Assembly: GCA_964229545.1 (NCBI GenBank) | Contig: CAXRDP010000060.1 | Coordinates: 1-21,272, forward strand | Source of the DNA: UBA724 sp964229545 | Lineage (GTDB): Bacteria > Bacteroidota > Bacteroidia > Flavobacteriales > Flavobacteriaceae | Length of the DNA stretch: 21,272 nucleotides | Direction of reading: 5' to 3' | Part shown: positions 6,940-14,815 of the stretch, piece after piece | Numbering within the stretch: the first letter of the stretch is position 1 | How the letters are laid out: every line of letters starts with the position of its first letter | The notes under the pieces: model-generated | Database searches by the model: none | Seen by the model: the letters and a program-made list of their open reading frames with translations, nothing else | What the model was told of the DNA's origin: nothing | Program-made: the position numbers and the translations under genes

Positions 6940-8145
6940 ATGTCTGCCCTTCGTGCCAAAAAAGTTTTGCTTGGCATTTCCGGCAGCATAGCCGCCTATA
7001 AAACCCCTTCTCTTGTGCGGGCTTTAATCAAGGCGGGTGCGGAGGTTCAAGTAGTATTGACGCCTTCAGCCAAGTCTTTTGTGACCCCTTTGTCTTTGTC
7101 GACAGTTTCTAACAACCCTGTTTTATCTGAATTTGTCAACGACGAACAAGAAGTTTGGAATAACCATGTGTCTCTTGGACTTTGGGCCGATCTGATGCTT
7201 ATAGCTCCCGCTTCTGCCAACACTTTGTCCAAGATGGCGCAAGCAAGCTGCGACAATCTACTAATGGCGACGTATTTGTCTGCCAGGTGTCCGGTTTATT
7301 TTGCCCCTGCCATGGATTTGGACATGCACCAACACCCAGCTACCCAAGAGGCTATTGCCAAACTCGAAAGCCGGTCAAACATTCATATCCCCTCAGCAGA
7401 AGGGCCTTTGGCAAGTGGTTTGGAAGGGGTAGGGCGTATGCAAGAACCCGATGACATCGTTCGTTTTATAGAACAAGATTTGGCATCTAAAATGCCTTGG
7501 TTAGGTAAAAAAATTCTTGTTACTGCAGGACCTACATACGAATCCATTGACCCGGTACGTTTTATTGGCAATCAATCCTCAGGGAAAATGGGTTACGCAA
7601 TTGCCAATCAGGCTGCCGAATGGGGTGCAGAGGTTGTATTGGTTAGTGGTCCTACAGATAATATGGAATTACATCCTACGATTTCGCTTGAGTCCGTAAT
7701 GACAGCCGATCAGATGCATGCCGCTTGTCTTAAGTATTATGATGGTACAGATGTGGTGGTTATGGCAGCTGCAGTTGCCGATTTTAAACCCAAAACCCAA
7801 AAAACTTCTAAGATCAAAAAGGACACTCCTTTAGACAACCTTTCTCTTGAGCCTACAATAGATATTTTAAATGATTTGGGAGAAAAAAAATTCAAACAAT
7901 TGTTGATAGGGTTTGCTCTAGAAACCGAAGATGGTGTAAAGCATGCAAAACAAAAAATGGCTCTTAAAAATTTAGACGCCATTGTTTTAAACAGCTTGGC
8001 TGATAAGGGAGCCGGTTTTGGTCATGACACAAATAAAGTTACCTTTATCAAAAGAGATGGTACTCATAAAGCTTATCCTTTAAAACCCAAAAAAGAGGTG
8101 GCTCAAGATTTGCTACTAGAAATTAATCAATTGATAAATGATTAG
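6940..8145 (+). CDS. coaBC: Bifunctional phosphopantothenoylcysteine decarboxylase / phosphopantothenate-cysteine ligase CoaBC
   Basis: This enzyme joins cysteine to phosphopantothenate (CoaB, C-terminal half) and decarboxylates the product (CoaC, N-terminal flavoprotein half), two central steps of coenzyme A synthesis. The 401-residue protein starts with the FMN-binding LLGISGSIAAYK, has the catalytic-His region NHVSLG, the flavoprotein loop IAPASANT, and APAMDLDM as the PxMxxxM active-site motif. CoaB begins near residue 187 with ILVTAGPTYESIDPVRFI and includes the nucleotide-binding NQSSGKMGYAIA and AAAVADFKPK. In the CoaC substrate clamp the usual ACG is replaced by ASGLEGVGRM, without cysteine. 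Together with coaE in this window it supplies two enzymes (three steps) of the pathway. Its end overlaps porD by eight bases. Confidence 0.96.
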   Translation: MSALRAKKVLLGISGSIAAYKTPSLVRALIKAGAEVQVVLTPSAKSFVTPLSLSTVSNNPVLSEFVNDEQEVWNNHVSLGLWADLMLIAPASANTLSKMAQASCDNLLMATYLSARCPVYFAPAMDLDMHQHPATQEAIAKLESRSNIHIPSAEGPLASGLEGVGRMQEPDDIVRFIEQDLASKMPWLGKKILVTAGPTYESIDPVRFIGNQSSGKMGYAIANQAAEWGAEVVLVSGPTDNMELHPTISLESVMTADQMHAACLKYYDGTDVVVMAAAVADFKPKTQKTSKIKKDTPLDNLSLEPTIDILNDLGEKKFKQLLIGFALETEDGVKHAKQKMALKNLDAIVLNSLADKGAGFGHDTNKVTFIKRDGTHKAYPLKPKKEVAQDLLLEINQLIND

Positions 8146-9019
8146 AGCTATAATTATTTGTTTTTTATTTCCTTTTGCGGTCATGGCGCAAGCCATTGAT
8201 TGCCAGATTACCATAAACGCCGACTTGGTCGATCAGACCAACAAACAAATCTTTCAAACGCTGGAACGTGAGCTCAACGAATTTGTCAATTCCACCTCAT
8301 GGACAGATCAACAATCTGATGACCACAACCGTATTCAGTGCGCCATGGTCATCACGGTAGAAAGTTATCAGGATGACAGAGTTCAGGCCAACCTTCAGGT
8401 GCAATCATCACGCCCCGTTTTTAATGCATCCTACACCACTGCTCTTTTGAATCGAAAGGATGACAACTTTAGTTTTGATTATCAGGAATTTGAATCCCTC
8501 AATTTTAATCCCAACAACACCAACACCAACTTGGTGGCTTTGATGGCGTATTATGTATATGTAATTTTGGGTATGGACGCTGACAGCTTTTCAACTCTAG
8601 GAGGAGACGCTTATTACCAACAAGCACGTAAAATTGTTGACCTTTCTCAAAGAGCCGGGTTTTTGGGGTGGAAGCAGTCTGAAAGCAGAAATAACAGGTA
8701 TTGGCTCATAGATCAGTTGACCTCATCTGCTTTTCAGGGATTTAGAGAGGCTGTTTATAGCTACCACCGAATGGGTTTGGATCAGATGCACGACCGACCC
8801 GATTTGGGCAAACAAGCCATTGCAGAAAGTGTAAAAACCCTTCGTGAATTGACTGAAAGAAGGCCTAATCCCCTTGTAGTCCAGACATTTTTTGATGCCA
8901 AATCCGATGAGGTCGTTCAGGTTTTTAGTGGTGGCCCCACTTTTGACACCAAAACTTTGGTAGAGGATCTCAATCGAGTGGCTCCATTTTTTACCTCCAA
9001 ATGGGGTGAAATCAAATAA
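8138..9019 (+). CDS. porD: DUF4835 family protein, PorD-type type IX secretion component
   Basis: A 293-residue secreted or periplasmic protein of the Bacteroidota-specific DUF4835 family, whose Porphyromonas member is known as PorD and is linked to the type IX secretion system; the exact role in the machine is not visible here. The N-terminus is a signal peptide (RAIIICFLFPFAVMAQA) with cleavage likely near AMAQ-like VMA/QA. The mature start QAIDCQITIN, the SFDYQEFESLNFNP segment, the YYVYVILGMDADSFS segment and GGDAYYQQA are typical of the family as I recall it. The start ATG overlaps the end of coaBC by eight bases (ATGATTAG), pointing to coupled translation. No lipobox is seen. The name is inferred from family memory rather than a search. 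Confidence 0.85.
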   Translation: MIRAIIICFLFPFAVMAQAIDCQITINADLVDQTNKQIFQTLERELNEFVNSTSWTDQQSDDHNRIQCAMVITVESYQDDRVQANLQVQSSRPVFNASYTTALLNRKDDNFSFDYQEFESLNFNPNNTNTNLVALMAYYVYVILGMDADSFSTLGGDAYYQQARKIVDLSQRAGFLGWKQSESRNNRYWLIDQLTSSAFQGFREAVYSYHRMGLDQMHDRPDLGKQAIAESVKTLRELTERRPNPLVVQTFFDAKSDEVVQVFSGGPTFDTKTLVEDLNRVAPFFTSKWGEIK

Positions 9020-9040
9020 GGACAATCCCCGCGAATAAGC

Positions 9041-9048
9041 TATATTTG
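9041..9048 (+). promoter_or_regulatory. TAnnTTTG -7 element upstream of recN
   Basis: TATATTTG matches the -7 consensus exactly in the gap after porD, 20 bases before the proposed TTG start of recN at 9069 (14 before the alternative TTG at 9063). An ATG at 9050 right behind it reads only ATG-ACT-TAA and is not a gene. No -33 TTG at good spacing was seen. Confidence 0.45.
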
Positions 9049-9068
9049 AATGACTTAAACCTTTGGTT

Positions 9069-10721
9069 TTGATTCGTTCGATTTCCATAAAGAATTTTGC
9101 ACTCATCGATGACATTCATGTCTCTTTTGGAGACAAACTCAATGTTATAACGGGCGAAACAGGTTCTGGAAAGTCCATTGTTTTAGAGGCGCTTTCTTTG
9201 GCATTGGGCACACGAGCCGATTTGTCGGCCGTTCGTGATACCCAAAAAAAATGTGTAGTGGAGGTGGTGTTTGAAATAGAACCTCTCCAATTGGAGAAAG
9301 TGTTCATGGAAATGGATTTGGATTTTGAATCCGAAACCTACTTTCGAAGAGAAATCCTACCCTCTGGAAAGTCGCGCGCCTTTGTCAATGACACCCCTGT
9401 CAATCTGGATCAGATGCGTAGTCTGGGTCATATGTTGGTTGACATTCACACACAGCGTCAAACCATTTCTCTAACAGACCCCAATTTTTATATTGACTTG
9501 CTTGACAACTACATTGGGTGCATAGCATTGAGAAAACAGTATCAGCGCACTCTGGAAGATTTCCGTCGTACCCAAAAAGAATTCAACGCATTGGTAGAGG
9601 CGCAGCAGCAAGCCCAAGAATCTTATGACTACAACAAATACCAACTCGATGAACTTGTAGAACTAGGTCTTTATGTCGGAATTCAAGAAGAACTCGAGGA
9701 AGAACGCAAACAGCTTCAGTATGCCACCGATATTGAACAAGCATTGTCACAGGCCCAAGAAATCATAATACAAGAGAATTTGGGATTGTCCGACCAAATG
9801 AGCCAGTTAAAAAGTGTTTTGGTCAAGCTTGAGGATTTCGGCAGTCAATATGCCGAGTTGGCTTCTCAGGTAAAAAATCTTTGGTTCGAGCTCGATGACC
9901 TGGCTGGTGCTGTAGAAAATCACCACCAAAACATCACTCATGACCCGAATCGCTTGGAACAGTTGAGTCAAAAACTGAGCAGTATTTATGCGTTGCAGAA
10001 CAAACATAAAGTTCATGATGTTCAAGGCTTATTAGAAAAGCAAACCCATTTGGAACAGCTTTGTGCAGTAGTGCAAGAGGGCGAGTCGGCTAGCAATGCA
10101 CTCAAATCACGAATGGATGTAGCCGAAAAAGAGTCGAAAGCCTTGGCTTCAGAACTGTCTGATATACGAACTAAAAATGCACCTGTGTTGGCCACGGCAA
10201 TAGCTGCCGGATTGGGCAGCCTGGGCATGGAGCATGCTAGGTTTCAATTTGACTTTCAAGATGATACATCTTTAACGACCTACGGACAGGACAAAGTTTC
10301 TTTTTTGTTTTCGGCAAACAAAGGGGTTGCTTTTGGCGCCTTACACAAAATCGCTTCTGGAGGTGAATTGTCTCGAATCATGCTGGTTGTTAAATCCATT
10401 ATGGCACAACACAAATCTTTACCATGCCTCATTCTCGACGAAATTGACACGGGTGTTTCTGGTGAGATGGCCAAGGCGATGGCCAATTTGATGAAACAAA
10501 TGAGCCATCAAAACCAACTGATTGCGATTACTCATCTCCCCCAAATAGCTGCCGTTGGCGACACCCACATCAAAGTGTTTAAATCTTCTGACGATTCCAC
10601 TACGAGAACCTTTGCCAAGTCCTTGGAGGGAGAGGATAGGGTACTTGAAATTGCACAAATGCTAGACGGCAAGCAAGCTACTCAGGCAGCTCGCATTCAC
10701 GCTGACGAGTTGTTGAATTAG
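9069..10721 (+). CDS. recN: DNA repair protein RecN
   Basis: RecN is an SMC-like ATPase that acts early in double-strand break repair. The product of about 550 residues has the Walker A motif GETGSGKS near the N-terminus. A long coiled-coil middle follows (about residues 150-370, rich in Q, E and L heptads such as EELEEERKQLQYATDIEQAL). The C-terminal ABC signature SGGELSRIMLVVKSIMA and Walker B LILDEIDTGVSGE come next, and then the switch His region AITHLPQIAA. There is no ATG start: the first residues come from TTG codons. TTG at 9069 (MIRSISIKNFALI) matches the typical number of residues before the IKNFALI strand; TTG at 9063 would add two. No Shine-Dalgarno sequence is present. It follows porD by 49 bases and is followed closely by fabI. 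Confidence 0.95.
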   Translation: MIRSISIKNFALIDDIHVSFGDKLNVITGETGSGKSIVLEALSLALGTRADLSAVRDTQKKCVVEVVFEIEPLQLEKVFMEMDLDFESETYFRREILPSGKSRAFVNDTPVNLDQMRSLGHMLVDIHTQRQTISLTDPNFYIDLLDNYIGCIALRKQYQRTLEDFRRTQKEFNALVEAQQQAQESYDYNKYQLDELVELGLYVGIQEELEEERKQLQYATDIEQALSQAQEIIIQENLGLSDQMSQLKSVLVKLEDFGSQYAELASQVKNLWFELDDLAGAVENHHQNITHDPNRLEQLSQKLSSIYALQNKHKVHDVQGLLEKQTHLEQLCAVVQEGESASNALKSRMDVAEKESKALASELSDIRTKNAPVLATAIAAGLGSLGMEHARFQFDFQDDTSLTTYGQDKVSFLFSANKGVAFGALHKIASGGELSRIMLVVKSIMAQHKSLPCLILDEIDTGVSGEMAKAMANLMKQMSHQNQLIAITHLPQIAAVGDTHIKVFKSSDDSTTRTFAKSLEGEDRVLEIAQMLDGKQATQAARIHADELLN

Positions 10722-10724
10722 TGC

Positions 10725-10732
10725 TATCTTTG
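10725..10732 (+). promoter_or_regulatory. TAnnTTTG -7 element upstream of fabI
   Basis: TATCTTTG lies immediately after the recN stop and ends 17 bases before the fabI ATG, within the only 28 non-coding bases between the genes. It fits a dedicated fabI promoter with a leader of about a dozen bases. A -33 TTG at correct distance is not evident. Confidence 0.45.
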
Positions 10733-10749
10733 CTGAAAATTTTCGGTAC

Positions 10750-11574
10750 ATGTCTTACAATCTTTTACAAGGAAAAAAAGGAATCATTTTTGGAGCCCTG
10801 GATGAAAATTCTATCGCTTGGCAAACCGCTTTGCGTGTTCATGAGGAAGGTGGCTCTTTTGTTTTAACAAACGCCCCTGTGGCCATGCGAATGGGTGCCA
10901 TCCAGAATTTGGCTGATCAAACAAACACCCAAGTCATTCCTGCCGATGCAACCTCTGTTGAGGATTTGGAACAACTCATCGATCAATCGATGGAAATCCT
11001 TGGTGGCAAACTCGACTTTGTGCTACACTCCATTGGGATGTCTGTCAACGTTCGAAAAGGGCGTGCATATACGGATCAAAACCATGATTGGACATCAAAA
11101 GGTTGGGATGTATCTGCGGTATCTTTTCACAAGCTTATGCAGACCCTCTACAAAAAGGATGCGATGAACGAGTGGGGGAGTATTGTCGCTTTGAGCTATA
11201 TGGCTGCCCAGCGTGTTTTTCCTGATTATAACGATATGGCTGACAACAAAGCATATTTGGAGTCCATAGCGCGTAGTTTTGGGTATTTTTTTGGTCGTGA
11301 CAAAAAAGTAAGGGTCAATACCATTTCGCAATCTCCCACACCAACTACAGCAGGCAAAGGCGTGAAAGGTTTTGACGGCTTTATTTCTTATGCAGATAAA
11401 ATGTCTCCTCTTGGCAATGCGACTGCCTTGGATTGTGCCAACTATACTGTTTCTCTTTTCTCAGATTTGACCAAACGTGTGACCCTACAGAACCTATACA
11501 ACGATGGAGGTTTTTCTAATATGGGAGTCAGTGATGCTGTGATGGAGCTATTTGAGCAACAACAGGGCGAATAA
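10750..11574 (+). CDS. fabI: Enoyl-[acyl-carrier-protein] reductase FabI
   Basis: FabI performs the last reduction of each cycle of type II fatty acid synthesis, using NADH. The 274-residue protein is an SDR-fold enzyme with the atypical FabI cofactor loop GIIFGALDENSIAW (residues 11-24), the substrate-pocket segment VLHSIGMSV (91-99), and the catalytic pair Tyr160 and Lys167 in the Y-x6-K spacing that separates FabI from ordinary SDRs (Y-x3-K); Tyr150 corresponds to the other conserved active-site tyrosine. The C-terminal segment GNATALDCANYTVSLFSD is the usual dimer region. Length and motifs are complete. It is followed after 11 bases by the YbbR-like gene. Confidence 0.96.
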   Translation: MSYNLLQGKKGIIFGALDENSIAWQTALRVHEEGGSFVLTNAPVAMRMGAIQNLADQTNTQVIPADATSVEDLEQLIDQSMEILGGKLDFVLHSIGMSVNVRKGRAYTDQNHDWTSKGWDVSAVSFHKLMQTLYKKDAMNEWGSIVALSYMAAQRVFPDYNDMADNKAYLESIARSFGYFFGRDKKVRVNTISQSPTPTTAGKGVKGFDGFISYADKMSPLGNATALDCANYTVSLFSDLTKRVTLQNLYNDGGFSNMGVSDAVMELFEQQQGE

Positions 11575-11585
11575 AACCCAAAATC

Positions 11586-12536
11586 ATGCTGATTCGGGGC
11601 ATAAACAAACGTTTCACTGCGTTTAAATATTCTAAAATCGCCCCTGTTTTTGTGTTGGTTTCACTTTTTATATGGTTGACCTCAGCTTTGTCAGAACAAC
11701 ACTCGGCTGAAGTGCCCGTTTATATCAGTTATACAGAATTAGACAACCATCAATACCTCGAAAGTTCAGAGCCGCAGAAAGCAACTATCCTATGTGCAGG
11801 CACCGGGTTCCGCTTGATGTTAGCACGTATGTTTCCACAAACCATATCAGTGATTGCGAGTGATTTAGAACAACAGCATGGGACTTTTGACATACAAAAA
11901 CGTGTATTGGTAGCATACATAGAGAATCATTTTGATGGCAACCTGATGGTGGATTTTCAAAACTTAGTTGCCTTGAAAACCCCTATTCGTAAAGCTGTCG
12001 GACGTAGTCTGGCGGTGCGTGTGATAGATTCGGTGGCTGTGAAAGCCGGCTATGGCTGGACATCAAATTACACATTCACTCCTGATTCTCTGTATGTTTC
12101 AGGCCCTGAGGCTGTTATAAAAACATTGGAGTATGCGTATGTAACACATGGTTTTTCGTCACCCACTGCAGAAAATATTGACACAACATTCAACTTAATA
12201 GAACACGATAAGGGCCCATTGCAGTGGTCTCAGACAGAGGTACGCGCTCAAAGGGCCGTATCTCGTTTTACTGAGCACAGTTTGCGCGTGCCTATAGAAG
12301 TACTACAGACCAACAATCAAGTTGAAATACAACTGATTCCAAGGCATACAGAAGTGTTTCTTAGTGTTCCGCTGGATATCGTTAAACAATTGAAACCAAC
12401 AGATTTTCGAGTCGTTTGTGAATACAATGAGCGTTTGTCTTCAGGGGTTCTGCCGCTTAGCGTATTGGAATCTCCCAAACAAGTACGTATTTTGAGACTC
12501 AATCCAAAAGAAGTCCAGTTTTTAGTTAGAAAATGA
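11586..12536 (+). CDS. YbbR/CdaR-like membrane-anchored protein
   Basis: A 316-residue protein with one N-terminal membrane anchor (about residues 19-36, IAPVFVLVSLFIWLTSAL) and a long extracytoplasmic part rich in beta strands, the architecture of YbbR-domain proteins. Recognisable pieces are VPVYISY after the anchor, VGRSLAVRVIDSVAVKAGYG and DSLYVSGPEAVIKTLEYAYV, the last resembling the 'v.v.Gp...i..i..v' pattern of YbbR repeats. In Firmicutes the relative CdaR regulates the cyclic-di-AMP synthase CdaA; no cdaA is visible in this window, so that role cannot be transferred. The ATG is at 11586. The stop overlaps the coaE start by four bases (ATGA), so the two are translationally linked; the functional reason is unknown. 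Confidence 0.78.
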   Translation: MLIRGINKRFTAFKYSKIAPVFVLVSLFIWLTSALSEQHSAEVPVYISYTELDNHQYLESSEPQKATILCAGTGFRLMLARMFPQTISVIASDLEQQHGTFDIQKRVLVAYIENHFDGNLMVDFQNLVALKTPIRKAVGRSLAVRVIDSVAVKAGYGWTSNYTFTPDSLYVSGPEAVIKTLEYAYVTHGFSSPTAENIDTTFNLIEHDKGPLQWSQTEVRAQRAVSRFTEHSLRVPIEVLQTNNQVEIQLIPRHTEVFLSVPLDIVKQLKPTDFRVVCEYNERLSSGVLPLSVLESPKQVRILRLNPKEVQFLVRK

Positions 12537-13126
12537 TTCAAATAGGAATTACCGGAGGCATAGGAAGTGGAAAAACTACAGTTTGTCAGTTGTTTGTTCT
12601 TCGAGGTGTGCCTGTTTACTATGCAGACCAACGTGCCAAAGAGCTGTTGGAAAGTTCTTCTGCCCTTCGAGAGTCGATTATTGAACGATTTGGTTCGGAT
12701 AGTTATACAGGTTTTAAGCCCAACCGATCCTTTTTGGCTGAAATTGTTTTTTCGGACGCAAAAGCACTCAAGGATCTCAATGCCCTGGTACACCCACTTG
12801 TAACCGCTGATTATGAAGACTGGTTACAAAACCAAACTTCAGAGCTGTGTGTGTATGAGGCTGCTATACTGTTTGAACACAACAGGCAAAAAGATTTTGA
12901 CGCGGTTGTTTTGGTGGTAGCTCCCAAAGAAGCTCGCATTCAACGTGTGCAAAATAGAGATGGATGGGATGCATCAAAAATCATCTCTCGTATGAACCAC
13001 CAGTGGCCAGAAGAAAAGACGCGTCCATTGGCAGACTATATTATTGAGAATATTTCACTCGATGACACCAGAGATCAAGTGGCCTCAGTATACCAATCTA
13101 TTATAGCGCGTTTTGGCTTGGATTAA
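12533..13126 (+). CDS. coaE: Dephospho-CoA kinase CoaE
   Basis: CoaE phosphorylates the 3' hydroxyl of dephospho-CoA, the final step in coenzyme A synthesis. The 197-residue protein has the P-loop GGIGSGKTT (residues 8-16), YYADQRAKELL with the conserved Asp of the substrate site, the segment LNALVHPLV that is typical of the family's CoA domain, and the lid region VQNRDGWDASKIISRM with RDG. The end YIIENISLDDTRDQV matches the usual C-terminal strand and helix (I-x-N-x-x-x). Length is normal. The ATG overlaps the YbbR-like gene by four bases. With coaBC (6940-8145), two CoA genes lie in this window but in separate transcription units. Confidence 0.95.
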   Translation: MIQIGITGGIGSGKTTVCQLFVLRGVPVYYADQRAKELLESSSALRESIIERFGSDSYTGFKPNRSFLAEIVFSDAKALKDLNALVHPLVTADYEDWLQNQTSELCVYEAAILFEHNRQKDFDAVVLVVAPKEARIQRVQNRDGWDASKIISRMNHQWPEEKTRPLADYIIENISLDDTRDQVASVYQSIIARFGLD

Positions 13127-13157
13127 TTTGTATTTTTAAGCAATAAAACATCATATA

Positions 13158-13186
13158 TTGATTTTTAAATTGCTCGGTATAATTTG
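13158..13186 (+). promoter_or_regulatory. Possible promoter of the sensor kinase / regulator operon
   Basis: TTG at 13158-13160, a 17-base spacer and TATAATTTG at 13178-13186 approximate the Bacteroidota promoter, but the -7 box has three rather than two bases between TA and TTTG. It lies in the 103-base A/T-rich gap between coaE and the kinase and would leave a leader of about 35-40 bases, longer than at other genes in this window. Confidence 0.35.
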
Positions 13187-13229
13187 ATAGGTTGTTCCAT
13201 ATAATTTTTAAGAAAATAAATATAAGTAC

Positions 13230-14807
13230 ATGAAACGCGGGTTGTTTCCACTGCTGATTACATCGATGTCCTTGGCCATGTTGGGGATAATTTTGGTGCA
13301 AGTTTTTTGGATTCAGACCAACTTAAACAACCGAGAAAGACAATTTGAGCTTAGTGTCAGTTTGGCGCTGGCCGATGTTTCTGAAAAGTTAAAGGAAAGA
13401 GAATTTCAAGATTATTTGGCTGTATATCAAAAGATGATTGATAGCATTGGTGCACCTAGGGCTTCCCAGCTTACAGAAGTTTTTCAATATATAGACCGCA
13501 GCCCTAGTGAGAATAAAACCTTCGTATACCAACAAGGCATCATTGAGGACAATTACAATATCTACCCCCAATCTTTTGATTCATTATCTACAGATACGCT
13601 TCCCATTTTTGATTATCGCACTGTCAAGTCTACTACCATCATTGATGAAAGTTTTGAAGACGAGATTGAAAGAATGAGTTCTGTTGAGCGTTTGCAACGC
13701 ATCGAGCGTATGCCCAATTTGGACAAGGCCAAATACGAGAGTATTTTTATGGATTTTGCGGCCACCAAGCCTATTCAAAAAAGGTTGAGCACTTTAGAGT
13801 TGGAGTTGTTACTACGACAAGAACTTCAAGTGCGTGACATACGAATCCCATTTGAGTTTCGCGTGTTTGATGGCAATCGAATGACGGTTGTGGGGTCAGA
13901 GAATTATCTTGCCTATTTGGGCGAGAATCAATTTAAAACCCCTTTGTTTCTTCGAGTAGATGACAGCAGTCGTTATGAGTTGCGATTGGCTTTTCCGGGT
14001 CAAAGTCGTTTTGTAAGGTCCTCGGTTTTAAATTCTGTGTTGTTGTCTTTGCTCTTTATCATCATCATACTAGTGGTTTTTGGGATTTCCTTGTCTCAAA
14101 TTTTAAAGCAGAAAAAAATCTCTGAAATCAAAACTGATTTCATCAACAATATGACGCATGAATTTAAGACACCCATAGCCACGATACATTTGGCTTTGGA
14201 TGCACTTGTCAATCCCAAAGTAGCGGGGGACTCAAAAAAGGTGTCAAACTATTTGGGTATGATACGTCATGAAAACAAGCGCATGAATACCCAAGTAGAA
14301 CATGTGCTTCAGATTTCACAATTAGAAAAAAAAGAACTCGACCTCCTGAAGGAATTGATGGATCCCATGAAGACTCTACGCCAGGCTTTAGATCACGTTA
14401 GGTTGATGATAGACCAACGTGGGGGCAGTCTGATTGAAAACTTTGACCCCAAACTCATCAAGATGAATGTGTCAAAAGTACATTTAACCAACGTTTGGGT
14501 GAACCTGCTCGAAAATGCAGTCAAATACTCCCCCGACGTGTTGGAAGTCACAGTAAGCACTCGTGTCAGCGATGATGGTTTTGAAGTCCAAATCAAAGAC
14601 CGCGGAAAAGGTATGAGCGCCAGTGTCAGAAAACGGATTTTTGATAAGTTTTACAGAGAACCCACCGGAAACATCCACAATGTAAAGGGACATGGGTTGG
14701 GCTTGTCTTACGTAAAGCAAATCATTTCCCTACATTCTGGCACGATTTCTGTTGAAAGTGAACCCAAACAAGGAAGTACTTTTACGGTATTCCTTCCGAT
14801 TGATTAA
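13230..14807 (+). CDS. Membrane sensor histidine kinase (RprX-like)
   Basis: The 525-residue kinase has a first membrane helix at about residues 5-28, a periplasmic sensing region of roughly 230 residues with no domain I recognise, and a second helix at about 266-289. The cytoplasmic catalytic part follows: H-box NNMTHEFKTPIA with the phosphorylated His310, N-box NLLENAVKYS (Asn425, Asn429), G1 box DRGKG (Asp457), F-box FDKFYRE, and G2 box GHGLGL (487-492). No HAMP domain is evident between helix 2 and the H-box; the linker is only about 15 residues. It is transcribed with the OmpR-type regulator eight bases downstream, and the pair resembles RprX/RprY of Bacteroides. The signal sensed is unknown. 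Confidence 0.92.
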   Translation: MKRGLFPLLITSMSLAMLGIILVQVFWIQTNLNNRERQFELSVSLALADVSEKLKEREFQDYLAVYQKMIDSIGAPRASQLTEVFQYIDRSPSENKTFVYQQGIIEDNYNIYPQSFDSLSTDTLPIFDYRTVKSTTIIDESFEDEIERMSSVERLQRIERMPNLDKAKYESIFMDFAATKPIQKRLSTLELELLLRQELQVRDIRIPFEFRVFDGNRMTVVGSENYLAYLGENQFKTPLFLRVDDSSRYELRLAFPGQSRFVRSSVLNSVLLSLLFIIIILVVFGISLSQILKQKKISEIKTDFINNMTHEFKTPIATIHLALDALVNPKVAGDSKKVSNYLGMIRHENKRMNTQVEHVLQISQLEKKELDLLKELMDPMKTLRQALDHVRLMIDQRGGSLIENFDPKLIKMNVSKVHLTNVWVNLLENAVKYSPDVLEVTVSTRVSDDGFEVQIKDRGKGMSASVRKRIFDKFYREPTGNIHNVKGHGLGLSYVKQIISLHSGTISVESEPKQGSTFTVFLPID

Positions 14808-14815
14808 ATTGCAGT

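Noticed and set aside
13127..13229. Possible small RNA or riboswitch in the longest non-coding gap.
   Set aside because: Only weak pairings (AGCAAT with ATTGCT, 6 bases, long loop) and a promoter-like sequence are visible; no known riboswitch core is recognised.
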